A stretch of DNA of 16,824 nt from JAVBLF01 sp031553675 (GCA_031553675.1 JAVBLF010000007.1:1-16824); one strand, 5' to 3'; positions 1-6,723 are shown, numbered from the stretch's first letter. The notes: a model not told the origin generated them from the sequence alone. Numbers and translations: made by a program.

Positions 1-120
1 TCTAATACTGTTTAAAATCCCTCTCTGTTTCTAATGGATTTTTTGTGGCTGGGGGCTTTTGATACTCGCCCATCCCGCCCAAAAAACTTTCAATGGGTTT
101 TGTTGGGTCTATAAAAAACC

Positions 121-180
121 GCCCGCGTATCATTAGGATCATCCCATTTTTGCCTGAAAAAAGTTCAACCCTTGATTGGC
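121..180 (+). repeat. Direct repeat unit, copy A (partner at 309-368)
   Basis: This 60-base unit begins GCCCGCGTATCATTAGGATC and recurs at 309-368 with roughly seven substitutions. Both copies contain CATTTTTGCCTGAA followed by AAGTTCAAC and end in a TTGATT-type module. A shorter part of the unit, of the form CTTGATTsGC...ATCGCCC, is seen at 171-194 and again at 236-259, so the region is a mosaic of partial copies. No gene is visible here. It reads as an intergenic repeat family; no function can be assigned. Confidence 0.8.
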
Positions 181-247
181 GTTATCAATCGCCCGTTGCA
201 GCCAAACGGCCTCGCGATACGTGAGGCTAGTAACCCTTGATTCGCAC

Positions 248-305
248 TGATAATCGCCCCTACAGGTGCACAAACAAAGTTAGCGGGATGTAGGGGCGAT
301 TATCA
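248..305. repeat. 17-bp perfect inverted repeat (palindromic intergenic element)
   Basis: TGATAATCGCCCCTACA at 248-264 is the exact reverse complement of 289-305, with a 24-base spacer. On either strand this would fold into a strong hairpin. It has no U-tract, so it is not an obvious terminator. It lies between the two 60-base direct repeats, which suggests a composite repetitive extragenic element rather than a regulatory site of the downstream gene. Confidence 0.85.
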
Positions 306-308
306 ATC

Positions 309-368
309 GCCCGCGTACCATAAGGATCGTCCCATTTTTGCCTGAACAAAGTTCAACTTTTGATTCGC
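309..368 (+). repeat. Direct repeat unit, copy B (partner at 121-180)
   Basis: Second copy of the 60-base intergenic unit, starting GCCCGCGTACCATAAGGATC. It directly abuts the right arm of the inverted repeat at 289-305 and ends about 60 bases before the phosphofructokinase promoter. Confidence 0.8.
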
Positions 369-427
369 ATTAGCGGTCGGGCGGCGATTGGGCGCGTCGT
401 TTTGGGCTTTTCCGATCGCTTCACGTT

Positions 428-436
428 TGCTATACT
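428..436 (+). promoter_or_regulatory. Extended -10 promoter for the phosphofructokinase gene
   Basis: TGCTATACT is an extended -10 element (TGn followed by TATACT). The -35 region is poor (TTTTCC around 408-413), as is usual for extended -10 promoters. Transcription would start near 443, directly at a small hairpin (GGCCTG 444-449 pairing with CAGGCC 458-463) that could protect the 5' end of the mRNA. The leader to the start codon would be about 80 nt. Confidence 0.55.
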
Positions 437-524
437 GGAACGAGGCCTGTGGTGTATCAGGCCGACGAGAATCGTGAGAAGAACGCTTTTGCGTTTGACA
501 ATATTCATCTTGGAGGGAAACATT

Positions 525-1592
525 ATGGATCGAAAAATTGGCATTCTGACCGGCGGTGGAGACTGCCCTGGGCTGAACGGCGTCATCCGCGGCGTCGTCG
601 AGGTCTGCGCGAAAAACGGCATCGACGTCTACGGCTACCACGCCGGATGGCGCGGCGCGCTGACGGGCGAAGGCCATTGGCTGACGACTGACGAGGTGGA
701 AGGCATCCAGTGCCAGGGCGGCACGATACTCGAATCGTCGCGCACGAACGTCAAGAAGATCGAAGGCGGGCCCGAGCAGGTCGTCGCGACGATGAAAGAA
801 CTCGGCCTCGAAGCGATCGTCGCGATCGGCGGCGACGACACCCTGGGCGTGGCGAACGAACTGCGCAAAAAGCTGGGCGTCAACGTCGTCGGCGTTCCCA
901 AGACGATCGACAACGACCTCAACTGCACCGACTACACATTTGGCTTCGACACGGCAGCCAACATCGCGATGGAATCGATCGACCGCCTGAAAACGACGGC
1001 GGCTTCCCACGCGCGCTGCTTCGTCGTCGAATGCATGGGTCGCTCGTCCGGCTGGATCACGCTGCATGGCGGCTTGGCAGCCGACGCGAACCTCATTCTC
1101 ATTCCGGAATTTCCGTGGACGATCGACCAGATCATGGATGTCGTGAAGGGACGTTACCTGCGCGGCAAACGCTACACCATGATTGCGATCGCCGAGGGCA
1201 TCGAGGTGCAGGGACTGGAGCAGAAGGATCTCGGCGTCGATGCGTTCGGCCATCCGCTGCTCGTCAACTCCAATCTCGCGAAGGATCTGGCCGACGAAAT
1301 CGAAAAGCGCATGCGCGCCGACGAGTCGCTAGAAGAAAAACGCAAGTACTTTGAGTGCCGCAGTCTCGTACTGGGTCATCTCCAGCGCGGCGGTGCGCCG
1401 ACGGCGTTTGACCGCGTGCTCAGCACCCGCATGGGCATCACGGCTGGACAGCTCGTCGTCGACAAGGACTACGGCTACATGGTCGCCCTGCGTTCGACCA
1501 ACATCGAAAAGGCCGACCTCGACATGGCCGTCACCGTCCGCAAAGACGTCGGCGAAGACCTTTACAACTCGGTGAAAATTTACTTTAAGTAA
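525..1592 (+). CDS. pfp: 6-phosphofructokinase, probably pyrophosphate-dependent type
   Basis: A 355-residue cytosolic glycolytic enzyme that phosphorylates fructose 6-phosphate at C1. Visible family motifs are the phosphate-donor loop GGGDCPGLNG (residues 10-19), GGDDT (102-106), PKTIDND (125-131, with D129 the expected catalytic base), MGR (171-173), PEFPW (194-198) and HLQRGG (285-290). In classical bacterial ATP enzymes the residues after GGD and before TID are both Gly. Here they are Asp105 and Lys126, the pair known from pyrophosphate-dependent enzymes, so PPi is the likely donor and the reaction would be reversible. The start at 525 is chosen because GGAGGG lies at 512-517; the frame is open upstream to 360, but no ribosome binding site or family sequence supports that extension. 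The gene appears monocistronic. Family assignment is near certain; donor specificity is inferred from two residues. Confidence 0.95.
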   Translation: MDRKIGILTGGGDCPGLNGVIRGVVEVCAKNGIDVYGYHAGWRGALTGEGHWLTTDEVEGIQCQGGTILESSRTNVKKIEGGPEQVVATMKELGLEAIVAIGGDDTLGVANELRKKLGVNVVGVPKTIDNDLNCTDYTFGFDTAANIAMESIDRLKTTAASHARCFVVECMGRSSGWITLHGGLAADANLILIPEFPWTIDQIMDVVKGRYLRGKRYTMIAIAEGIEVQGLEQKDLGVDAFGHPLLVNSNLAKDLADEIEKRMRADESLEEKRKYFECRSLVLGHLQRGGAPTAFDRVLSTRMGITAGQLVVDKDYGYMVALRSTNIEKADLDMAVTVRKDVGEDLYNSVKIYFK

Positions 1593-1604
1593 ACCATTGG
1601 AAAT

Positions 1605-1741
1605 TTGCCGCCATTGCATGGGGGCGATGGATAGGGATTCTCAAGGGACTTGTCCCTTGAGTTGGGGCTGGTGGACAAAGTCCCCCATTCGCAACCCTTG
1701 AAGATTGGCCGCCATTGCATAGGGGCGATGGAATGGGATTC
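1605..1741 (+). repeat. Pair of 36-37 base direct repeats with intervening palindrome
   Basis: The unit TTGCCGCCATTGCATGGGGG (first 20 bases) spans 1605-1640 and recurs nearly identically at 1705-1741; both end in GGGATTC. Between them is a near-perfect palindrome with ten-base arms (CTCAAGGGAC at 1640-1649, GTCCCTTGAG at 1652-1661). This differs in sequence from the repeats at 121-368 but is similar in style. Confidence 0.75.
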
Positions 1742-1748
1742 CAAAGGG

Positions 1749-1795
1749 GTTGAGGCGAACAGCCTCAACGGGAATTGCGCATTTTTGCGCAATTC
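1749..1795. repeat. Two adjacent perfect hairpins in the gene-free stretch 1593-1898
   Basis: GTTGAGGC (1749-1756) pairs with GCCTCAAC (1762-1769). Immediately after it, GAATTGCGC (1772-1780) pairs with GCGCAATTC (1787-1795) around an ATTTTT loop. Neither is followed by a U-tract on the + strand, so terminator function for the upstream phosphofructokinase gene is unproven. The rest of 1593-1898 holds the direct repeats and no recognisable gene or clear promoter. Confidence 0.7.
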
Positions 1796-1898
1796 ACCGG
1801 GGTCGAGCGCTTGTGCGAGACAGGTACTTGAGTAAGGGACTCGGAGATTGCGGCTGCTGCAACCAAGTCCCCCAAAAAAGCGTGAGGGATAACGTGAG

Positions 1899-2762
1899 AT
1901 GTGGGGAGAAACGGGCGCGATCGGCGCGGTTTTGGAATGCTTGGAGGGGCGCGGGGCGACGTGTGAAGTCTTGCCACGCGCTTCGGACAACCCATTTGGC
2001 GCGACGGCGGCGGCGCTGGAGCGCTTGGCGGCGGAGCGAGAGGCCCTCGCCGAATCGGGTGAGACGGCGCTTCTGATCAAGCCTGACGCGCTTTTGGCGT
2101 CCGACTGGATCGCTGCCGACCTGCCGCGGCTCGACCGCCCGCTCGAGCGCGACATCGAACGCGTGTCGATCGTCGCGCGCGATGCGCATTCGCGCATTCG
2201 CGCTTGCGTGCGCGAGGCCGGCATCATCGACGGCAAGGCGGTATTGACGACGCTCTTTGACGACGTGAAGGATCGCATCGCGGCGCTGCGGCTGCATTGG
2301 TCGCACCTGTCGCACGCCGATCCGAACGGCGTGTTTCTCGACTTTTACGCCGACAGCCCCTTGATTCTGGCGCGCTTTCCGACGCCCGACGCTTGGACGC
2401 TGCCCGCCTACGTTTCGGCGGGGCGCGAGGACATCCAGACGGCGGCGTGGGAGTGCGCGATCTTTCGGCACTGGGGCGAACGCTTCGGCGCGACGCCCTT
2501 TGCCATTTCGTCAAGTGGCTGGCATCTCTTTGTCGATCGCGCGCCGCAGGACGTGCAGGGCGCGATCGAACTCATGCTCGAACAGATCTCGTTTTGCCCC
2601 TCACTACTCGAGTTCGCCGAACATCCGGATTTTCGGAACGGCTGGGCGTTGGGTGCGCCGCGCTGGGGGTTTTGGAGGCCGACGGCACTCGGCGGGCTGC
2701 CGCCCATGCCGCGCCGCCGAAGCGCCTTTAAAGCCATGATGCAAGCCGAGACGATGCCATAA
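1899..2762 (+). CDS. DUF4253-like protein of unknown function
   Basis: A 287-residue soluble protein with no signal peptide or membrane segment. The C-terminal part from about residue 165 to 260 resembles the DUF4253 pattern: a helix with WECAIFRHWGERFGATP (184-200), a strand with WHLFVDRAP (208-216), then a helix AIELMLEQISFCPSL (222-236), matching the family's R-W-x-x-R-Y-G-A ... R-P ... CPD layout. The N-terminal half is Ala/Glu/Arg-rich, probably helical, and unrecognised. The start is supported by GAGGG at 1884-1888, ten bases upstream. Its stop codon overlaps the AAGGAGGAG ribosome binding site of the next gene, so the two are almost certainly cotranscribed and perhaps translationally coupled. 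No biochemical role is known for DUF4253, and the neighbouring phosphorylase gives only a weak hint of nucleoside-related housekeeping. Confidence 0.75.
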   Translation: MWGETGAIGAVLECLEGRGATCEVLPRASDNPFGATAAALERLAAEREALAESGETALLIKPDALLASDWIAADLPRLDRPLERDIERVSIVARDAHSRIRACVREAGIIDGKAVLTTLFDDVKDRIAALRLHWSHLSHADPNGVFLDFYADSPLILARFPTPDAWTLPAYVSAGREDIQTAAWECAIFRHWGERFGATPFAISSSGWHLFVDRAPQDVQGAIELMLEQISFCPSLLEFAEHPDFRNGWALGAPRWGFWRPTALGGLPPMPRRRSAFKAMMQAETMP

Positions 2763-2774
2763 GGAGGAGTCACC

Positions 2775-3482
2775 ATGCGTTCCCTCGCCGCCGAGCGCGG
2801 CCAGATCGCCAAGACGGTGCTGCTGCCGGGCGATCCGATGCGCGCACAATACATCGCCGAACGTTTTTTGGACGACGCCGTCTGCTACAGCCGCATGCGC
2901 GGGATGCTGGGCTTCACCGGCACCTACTGTGGCAAGCGTGTGTCCGTCCAGGGGTCGGGCATGGGCATCCCGTCGAGCCTGATCTACATCAACGAACTCA
3001 TCACACTGCATGGCGTCGAAACCATCATCCGCGTCGGAACGGCGGGCGCCATCCGGCCAGAGATAAAGGTGCGCGACATCGTGCTGGCCAACGCCGCTTC
3101 GACGACGAGCGGACTCAACAAGACGCGCTTTCAGGGTTACGACTTTGCGCCGGTGGCAGATTTTTCGCTGCTCGTCAAGGCGTACAACAGCGCACTCGCG
3201 ATCGGGCTCGATTCCGCAAGGCTCCATGTCGGGCCGGTCGTCACGACCGATGAGGTCGGCTGCCAGGGCGACGGCCTTCTGGAGCGCTACGCCGCATACG
3301 GCTGTCTGGCTGTCGAAATGGAGACGGCGGGTCTTTACACAGTCGCGCCCAAGCATGGCGTTCAGGCGCTTTCGATCCTGACGATCAGCGATCAGGTCAT
3401 GACCGGCGAAGAGACGACATACGAAGAACAGGCGACCTCTTTCGAGGAAATGATGCGCATCGCGCTCGACATCGCGGAGTAG
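2775..3482 (+). CDS. deoD: Purine nucleoside phosphorylase, DeoD type
   Basis: A 235-residue cytosolic enzyme of the hexameric PNP family (PNP/UDP phosphorylase superfamily), cleaving purine (deoxy)ribonucleosides with phosphate to free base and (deoxy)ribose 1-phosphate in salvage. Visible motifs: phosphate-site GDP (19-21) followed by R23, the R86-V-G-T-A-G strand, the nucleoside-binding E181-M-E183, and S205-D206 with the general-acid Asp. AAGGAGGAG at 2761-2769 sets the start and overlaps the upstream stop. Length fits the family (E. coli 239 aa). Two expected residues differ: the N-terminal His that reaches into the neighbouring subunit's ribose site is apparently Ser3, and the base-stacking Phe of the S-x-D-x-F-Y segment is Val161 (TTDEVG). 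Specificity may therefore not be standard, although catalytic Asp206 is present. Confidence 0.93.
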   Translation: MRSLAAERGQIAKTVLLPGDPMRAQYIAERFLDDAVCYSRMRGMLGFTGTYCGKRVSVQGSGMGIPSSLIYINELITLHGVETIIRVGTAGAIRPEIKVRDIVLANAASTTSGLNKTRFQGYDFAPVADFSLLVKAYNSALAIGLDSARLHVGPVVTTDEVGCQGDGLLERYAAYGCLAVEMETAGLYTVAPKHGVQALSILTISDQVMTGEETTYEEQATSFEEMMRIALDIAE

Positions 3483-3499
3483 GGGTTTGCAAGCAACAA

Positions 3500-3530
3500 A
3501 AAAAGTGGCCGTAATGGCCACTTTTTATTT
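3500..3530. terminator. Bidirectional terminator between convergent deoD and LCP genes
   Basis: AAAAAGTGGCC (3500-3510) pairs perfectly with GGCCACTTTTT (3516-3526) around a five-base loop. There are T-runs on both strands (TTTTTATTT on +, seven T on -), so it can end the deoD transcript and the oppositely oriented LCP transcript. Confidence 0.92.
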
Positions 3531-3532
3531 GC

Positions 3533-4876
3533 TCATTCGACGGGGATTTCGCTGGACTCACTGTACACGCCGACGTTCTGCGGCGCGATCTCGGTCAGGG
3601 AGGCGGTTTCAAAGGAGGCGCTGGGCGTGCCGACGGGCTGGGAGGGAATGACGGCGCCATCGGGGGAAGGGGACGCGTGCGGCGGAATGGTGCCGGGCGG
3701 CGGGGTTTCGGCAGGCACCTGAGAAGACTTGGTGGACGGGGCGAGTTTGCCGCCCGTTCCGGTATCCGAGCCTTCGAGCGGATCGACTTCGGCCGCGTCG
3801 TAGAGGAACCAGTGCAGCTTGCGGGCGTTTGCCGCGATGTCGGGCAGAAGCACCCACATCCCGCGCACCATGCGCTGGCGGTACTCGCCCTCGACGGGGA
3901 GGCGGTAGTGCAAAATGCTGCGGTTTTCGATCCCGATTGCAGCAGATGCGATCGCGAGGATCTCGGGCGTTTCGAGGTTGGTTTCGACCATGGGCAGCAG
4001 GTCGTAGAGCAGTTGGGTCTGGGTGGCGAGGTCGGCGGCAAAGAACTTTTCGTAAATGGTCAAAAGGACTTTGTATTGCCGCGATGTGCGGGAAAAATCG
4101 CCCCCCGAGATGTGGCGCATACGGGCGTAACCGAGGGCTTGTTTGCCGGTCAGGTCGATCACGCCGCCCCGCTGTTTGATGAAGCCGTCGCGCAGAGGCT
4201 GCTTCCACTGCTTGTTCAGACCGGCGATGCAGTCGTTTGCCTCCGAGACTTCGCTTTTCGTCATCTCGATCGTGATGCCGCCCAGGCGATCGACGATCGT
4301 TTCGAACATGCGGAAGTCGACGAGCACGTATTTTTCGAGATCGAGCTGGAAGTTTTCGTTGATCGTTTCCATCAACATGCCGGGCCCGCCGCGAACGACG
4401 GCCGAATTGATGCGGTTTTCACCGCGGCCTGCGATGGGGACGTAGAGGTCGCGCATGAGGGAGGTCAGCTTGAGGCGGCCGTTCTTTTTGTCGAGCGTCG
4501 CGATCATGATCGTGTCGGAGCGGCTCATCTCTTTTTCGCCGCGCCGATCGACGCCGATTAAGAGGATGTTTGTCACGTCTCCGAGCTTTTGCTCGACTTC
4601 GAGCGCAGCGATTTCGTCGGCGCTGAGTTCGGTCTGTTCGACTTCTTCAAAGAGATTGAGTTCTCCCATCTGCAAGACGGCGGGTTCTTCCTCGACTTCG
4701 CCCGCTTCGACAGCCTGCTGGTACTGCTCTTGCTGCTGTTCGGCGATGGTGGCCGCTTCATCGACCGATACGTAATGGACGCGGCTGAGCAGGCCGAAGA
4801 CCGATACCAAGCCCGCGACCAGGGCGACGCCGAGACATGCGGCCACAGCGATCAAGATTTTCTTCTTTTTCGACAT
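3533..4876 (-). CDS. LytR-CpsA-Psr (LCP) family cell-wall polymer transferase
   Basis: A 447-residue membrane-anchored extracytoplasmic enzyme of the family that transfers undecaprenyl-linked glycopolymers (teichoic acid or capsule type) onto peptidoglycan. Layout: Lys-rich cytoplasmic start, one transmembrane helix (about 7-30), a Gln/Glu-rich possibly coiled stalk (40-98), the LCP domain (about 102-275), an extension to 360, and a Pro/Ser/Thr-rich tail (366-447). LCP signatures: LLIGVDRRG (105-113), SRSDTIMI (118-125), RDLYVPI (142-148), NRINSAV (154-160), YARMRH (250-255) and GDFSRTSRQ (259-267), so the Arg/Asp residues binding the pyrophosphate and metal are present. CTCCTT at 4891-4896 gives a minus-strand ribosome binding site. 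The gene is monocistronic between its own promoter and the shared terminator. Which polymer it handles cannot be told. Confidence 0.93.
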   Translation of the reverse strand: MSKKKKILIAVAACLGVALVAGLVSVFGLLSRVHYVSVDEAATIAEQQQEQYQQAVEAGEVEEEPAVLQMGELNLFEEVEQTELSADEIAALEVEQKLGDVTNILLIGVDRRGEKEMSRSDTIMIATLDKKNGRLKLTSLMRDLYVPIAGRGENRINSAVVRGGPGMLMETINENFQLDLEKYVLVDFRMFETIVDRLGGITIEMTKSEVSEANDCIAGLNKQWKQPLRDGFIKQRGGVIDLTGKQALGYARMRHISGGDFSRTSRQYKVLLTIYEKFFAADLATQTQLLYDLLPMVETNLETPEILAIASAAIGIENRSILHYRLPVEGEYRQRMVRGMWVLLPDIAANARKLHWFLYDAAEVDPLEGSDTGTGGKLAPSTKSSQVPAETPPPGTIPPHASPSPDGAVIPSQPVGTPSASFETASLTEIAPQNVGVYSESSEIPVE

Positions 4877-4947
4877 GTTGGGCGAACCTTCTCCTTCAAA
4901 TATTCGACAATATGAGTAAATTCATACATATATGGACTTCACATCTC

Positions 4948-4976
4948 AGTATAGTACAATTTTCATGGCAAATCAA
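4948..4976 (-). promoter_or_regulatory. Sigma-A-type promoter for the LCP gene
   Basis: Read on the minus strand, TTGATT (4971-4976) is followed after exactly 17 bases by TATACT (4948-4953). This predicts a start near 4941 and a leader of about 65 nt to the LCP start codon. Confidence 0.65.
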
Positions 4977-5095
4977 TCCACGCGATGCGTAAATGGAAAT
5001 ATATGTAGATTTTGCGATGCGGTACTACCGACCATTCTATTCGCGTGCATGGGGGAAAAGAGCGAATCGACGATCGACTTGCGAAGCAAGACACG

Positions 5096-5121
5096 AAAAA
5101 AAGTGCCGAATGGCACTTTTT
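5096..5121 (-). terminator. Terminator of the TraX-family gene
   Basis: On the minus strand AAAAAGTGCC and GGCACTTTTT (5098-5107 and 5112-5121) form a ten-base stem with a four-base loop, followed by further T residues. It sits just below the stop codon of the gene at 5137-5844. Confidence 0.88.
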
Positions 5122-5136
5122 GCTTGAAGGGTTCTC

Positions 5137-5844
5137 CTAATGGATCAGGTATGTATACATGAGCGCAAGGACGGCGAGATGCGCGGGGTAGTACGCGTAG
5201 AAAAAGGTCTTGAGCGGTCGGCCGCGTTCGCCATTGTAGTGGAAGAGCATGGGGATGACGGGCAGGCAGCCGAGGAAAAACGCGGTGTTGAGGGCAACGA
5301 CTTGGAGCGAAGTGCCTTGGACCAAGAGGGCGAAGAGAGGGCCGAGGATCATGCAGGCCGACATGCCCACGATGGGCATCCAAATCCGCCTCTTGGGATG
5401 GGCGATAGAGCGGTAAAAGAAGACGAGCATCACGCCGATGCCGCCCCAGTCAAAGAAAAAGAGTGTGAGAGCGGCGGTGCCGATCAGGACAGCGAAAAAG
5501 GCCAGATCGTTCGTGAGCTTCTCGCGCGCCACCAGCACGCCCAAACAGACGAGCAAGGTAAACAACACGTTGAGCTGCCGGGTGTGAAGCGCGATCGTGT
5601 AGGGATACTGCGCGACCAAGGCCCAAAGAAAAAGCCGAAGCGCGTATTTTTTGCGGTTGCGCGTTTTCGAAAAGCCCTCGACGAGCAAAAAACCCATGAT
5701 CGGAAACGTAAACCCCCCCACGAAGAACATCGGCAACCTGGCGTTCATCGGGAGTTGGTTCATAAAGGTGTTTGCAACGTGATCAAGTGTCATTCCAATG
5801 ATCGCGATGACCTTCAATTGAAACGCGTTGAGCCCCTTTCGCAT
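5137..5844 (-). CDS. TraX-family integral membrane protein
   Basis: A 235-residue polytopic membrane protein. Recognition rests on the N-terminal motif LNAFQLKVIAIIGMTLDH (residues 5-22), which places Lys, Met and Asp-His in the first helix, and the C-terminal YNGERGRPLKTFFYAYYPAH (203-222); both are hallmarks of the TraX family (named for the F-plasmid pilin acetylase). The acyltransferase-like membrane fold suggests acetylation of a surface or envelope component. Chromosomal clostridial-type members have no established substrate, and no conjugation gene lies nearby, so a pilin role should not be assumed. About seven to eight hydrophobic segments are visible. AGGAGG (5851-5856, minus strand) lies six bases before the start. 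It has its own promoter and terminator. Confidence 0.9.
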   Translation of the reverse strand: MRKGLNAFQLKVIAIIGMTLDHVANTFMNQLPMNARLPMFFVGGFTFPIMGFLLVEGFSKTRNRKKYALRLFLWALVAQYPYTIALHTRQLNVLFTLLVCLGVLVAREKLTNDLAFFAVLIGTAALTLFFFDWGGIGVMLVFFYRSIAHPKRRIWMPIVGMSACMILGPLFALLVQGTSLQVVALNTAFFLGCLPVIPMLFHYNGERGRPLKTFFYAYYPAHLAVLALMYTYLIH

Positions 5845-5938
5845 CGCTTCCCTCCTTTCCCTTCTGGTGCTGATCCGAACATTTACACAACATAAGCGTT
5901 GTATTGAATTGCTAAAGTGCGTGCCTGGTTTGCGATCG

Positions 5939-5961
5939 GGAAACGCTTCCGCCGCGTTTCC
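5939..5961. promoter_or_regulatory. Hairpin in the TraX gene leader
   Basis: GGAAACGC (5939-5946) pairs perfectly with GCGTTTCC (5954-5961) around a seven-base loop, inside the roughly 180-nt minus-strand leader. It lacks a U-tract. It could be a stabilising or regulatory hairpin; its function is unknown. Confidence 0.5.
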
Positions 5962-6030
5962 TTCGTACCATTGTAGCCGGAAAGGGCCTGGATTTCAATC
6001 GCGAAATGGAACGAAAGGGGGATTCCATCT

Positions 6031-6059
6031 ATTATATACTCCATCATACGAAGATACAA
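6031..6059 (-). promoter_or_regulatory. Sigma-A-type promoter for the TraX-family gene
   Basis: On the minus strand TTGTAT (6054-6059) precedes a perfect TATAAT (6031-6036) with a 17-base spacer. It lies in AT-rich DNA and is arranged back-to-back with the + strand promoter at 6153-6181. Confidence 0.75.
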
Positions 6060-6152
6060 AAACTGCGAAATTGGACATTACTCGAATGATTTAGACTTTT
6101 TTCGAGGAAATTGCGCGTTTCGAAAAATAATTAATTCCTAAAATGGAGGCTA

Positions 6153-6181
6153 TTGCATTTCATTTCTGATTGGCGTATAAT
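6153..6181 (+). promoter_or_regulatory. Sigma-A-type promoter for the first secreted-repeat protein gene
   Basis: TTGCAT (6153-6158) and a perfect TATAAT (6176-6181) are separated by exactly 17 bases. The predicted start is near 6188, which leaves a leader of about 536 nt before the start codon at 6724. Confidence 0.75.
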
Positions 6182-6187
6182 CATAGT

Positions 6188-6723
6188 AAATTGATATGCT
6201 TCTAGCTTTTGTACGAAAAATCATTTGAGCAGAGCGGCGAAGCTTCTCGATCGCAGAGCGAATGTACCAATATATGGCAGTTTTTCCGACCTGCCGCTCT
6301 GCGGGCATCGCGACATTACGCGCATGATTTGGTCACGTTTATTCATTTCGTCGCCTGTGAGGCTACGAATTCCATTGGCCCTGGTCATGTCCTGGGCGGC
6401 CACTCGCACAGCCACCCAGGCGCGCCCCATCCTACGTGCACGAAGGCCGGACGCGTGCCGGGGCAACCACAACAGCGGTTCGGCGCAAGCGCCAGAACCG
6501 GGAGAGGAGGTATAACGTTGGGCTTCAGCATGGATGGTAATCAACTGTCAGGAGGACACGGTGGTGTTGATACAATTCCAGCGCTGAACAAACCACTGGG
6601 CACGACAATTTTCTCACTACGCTGATTTGGCGAAATGCCGAAACTCTCTCCGCGGAAATAAGACGTCTGTGGTTTCTCATTTTGCCACATCACAAGACAC
6701 CCGATCTTCCAAAGGAGTCCATT
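6188..6723 (+). promoter_or_regulatory. Long structured 5' leader of the first secreted-repeat gene
   Basis: This gene-free, GC-rich leader contains many inverted repeats: GCAGAGCGGC (6229-6238) pairs with 6293-6302 over ten bases; CCTGGG...CCCAGG closes a hairpin at 6391-6420; CGGTTCGGCG pairs across a CAAG loop with CGCC-A-GAACCG (6476-6500); ATCAAC (6540-6545) pairs with GTTGAT (6566-6571) around an inner TGTC/GACA stem whose loop is AGGAG. The leader has no terminator-like U-tract, so any control would be by folding or translation. I could not match it to a riboswitch class I know. A short frame with a strong Shine-Dalgarno is listed separately. Confidence 0.6.
6518..6625 (+). CDS. Possible 35-residue leader ORF (TTG start)
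   Basis: A perfect AGGAGG (6505-6510) stands seven bases before TTG at 6518, which opens a 35-residue frame ending in TGA at 6623-6625, 98 bases before the main start codon. The peptide begins MGFSMDGNQLSGGHGG and is Gly-rich, with no membrane segment. The ribosome binding site is as strong as those of the real genes nearby, which is the only positive evidence. The frame overlaps leader hairpins and may simply be structured RNA. The second leader has a similar arrangement. Confidence 0.3.
   Translation: MGFSMDGNQLSGGHGGVDTIPALNKPLGTTIFSLR

Noticed and set aside
121..368. Repeats as a CRISPR array
   Set aside because: Only two unequal copies with a 128-base gap, containing an internal inverted repeat; no regular spacers and no cas genes.
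360..524. Upstream extension of the phosphofructokinase frame to an ATG at 360
   Set aside because: The added 55 residues match nothing in the family, have no ribosome binding site and span the promoter; ATG 525 has GGAGGG and starts exactly at the family's N-terminus.
5137..5844. Conjugative pilin acetylase implying an integrated plasmid or ICE
   Set aside because: TraX-family membrane proteins are common on Firmicute chromosomes; no other transfer, integrase or relaxase gene lies in the window.
6682..6723. Earlier ATG at 6682 for paralog 1
   Set aside because: It adds a charged 14-residue segment ahead of a complete signal peptide and lacks a ribosome binding site; AAAGGAG is correctly placed for 6724.
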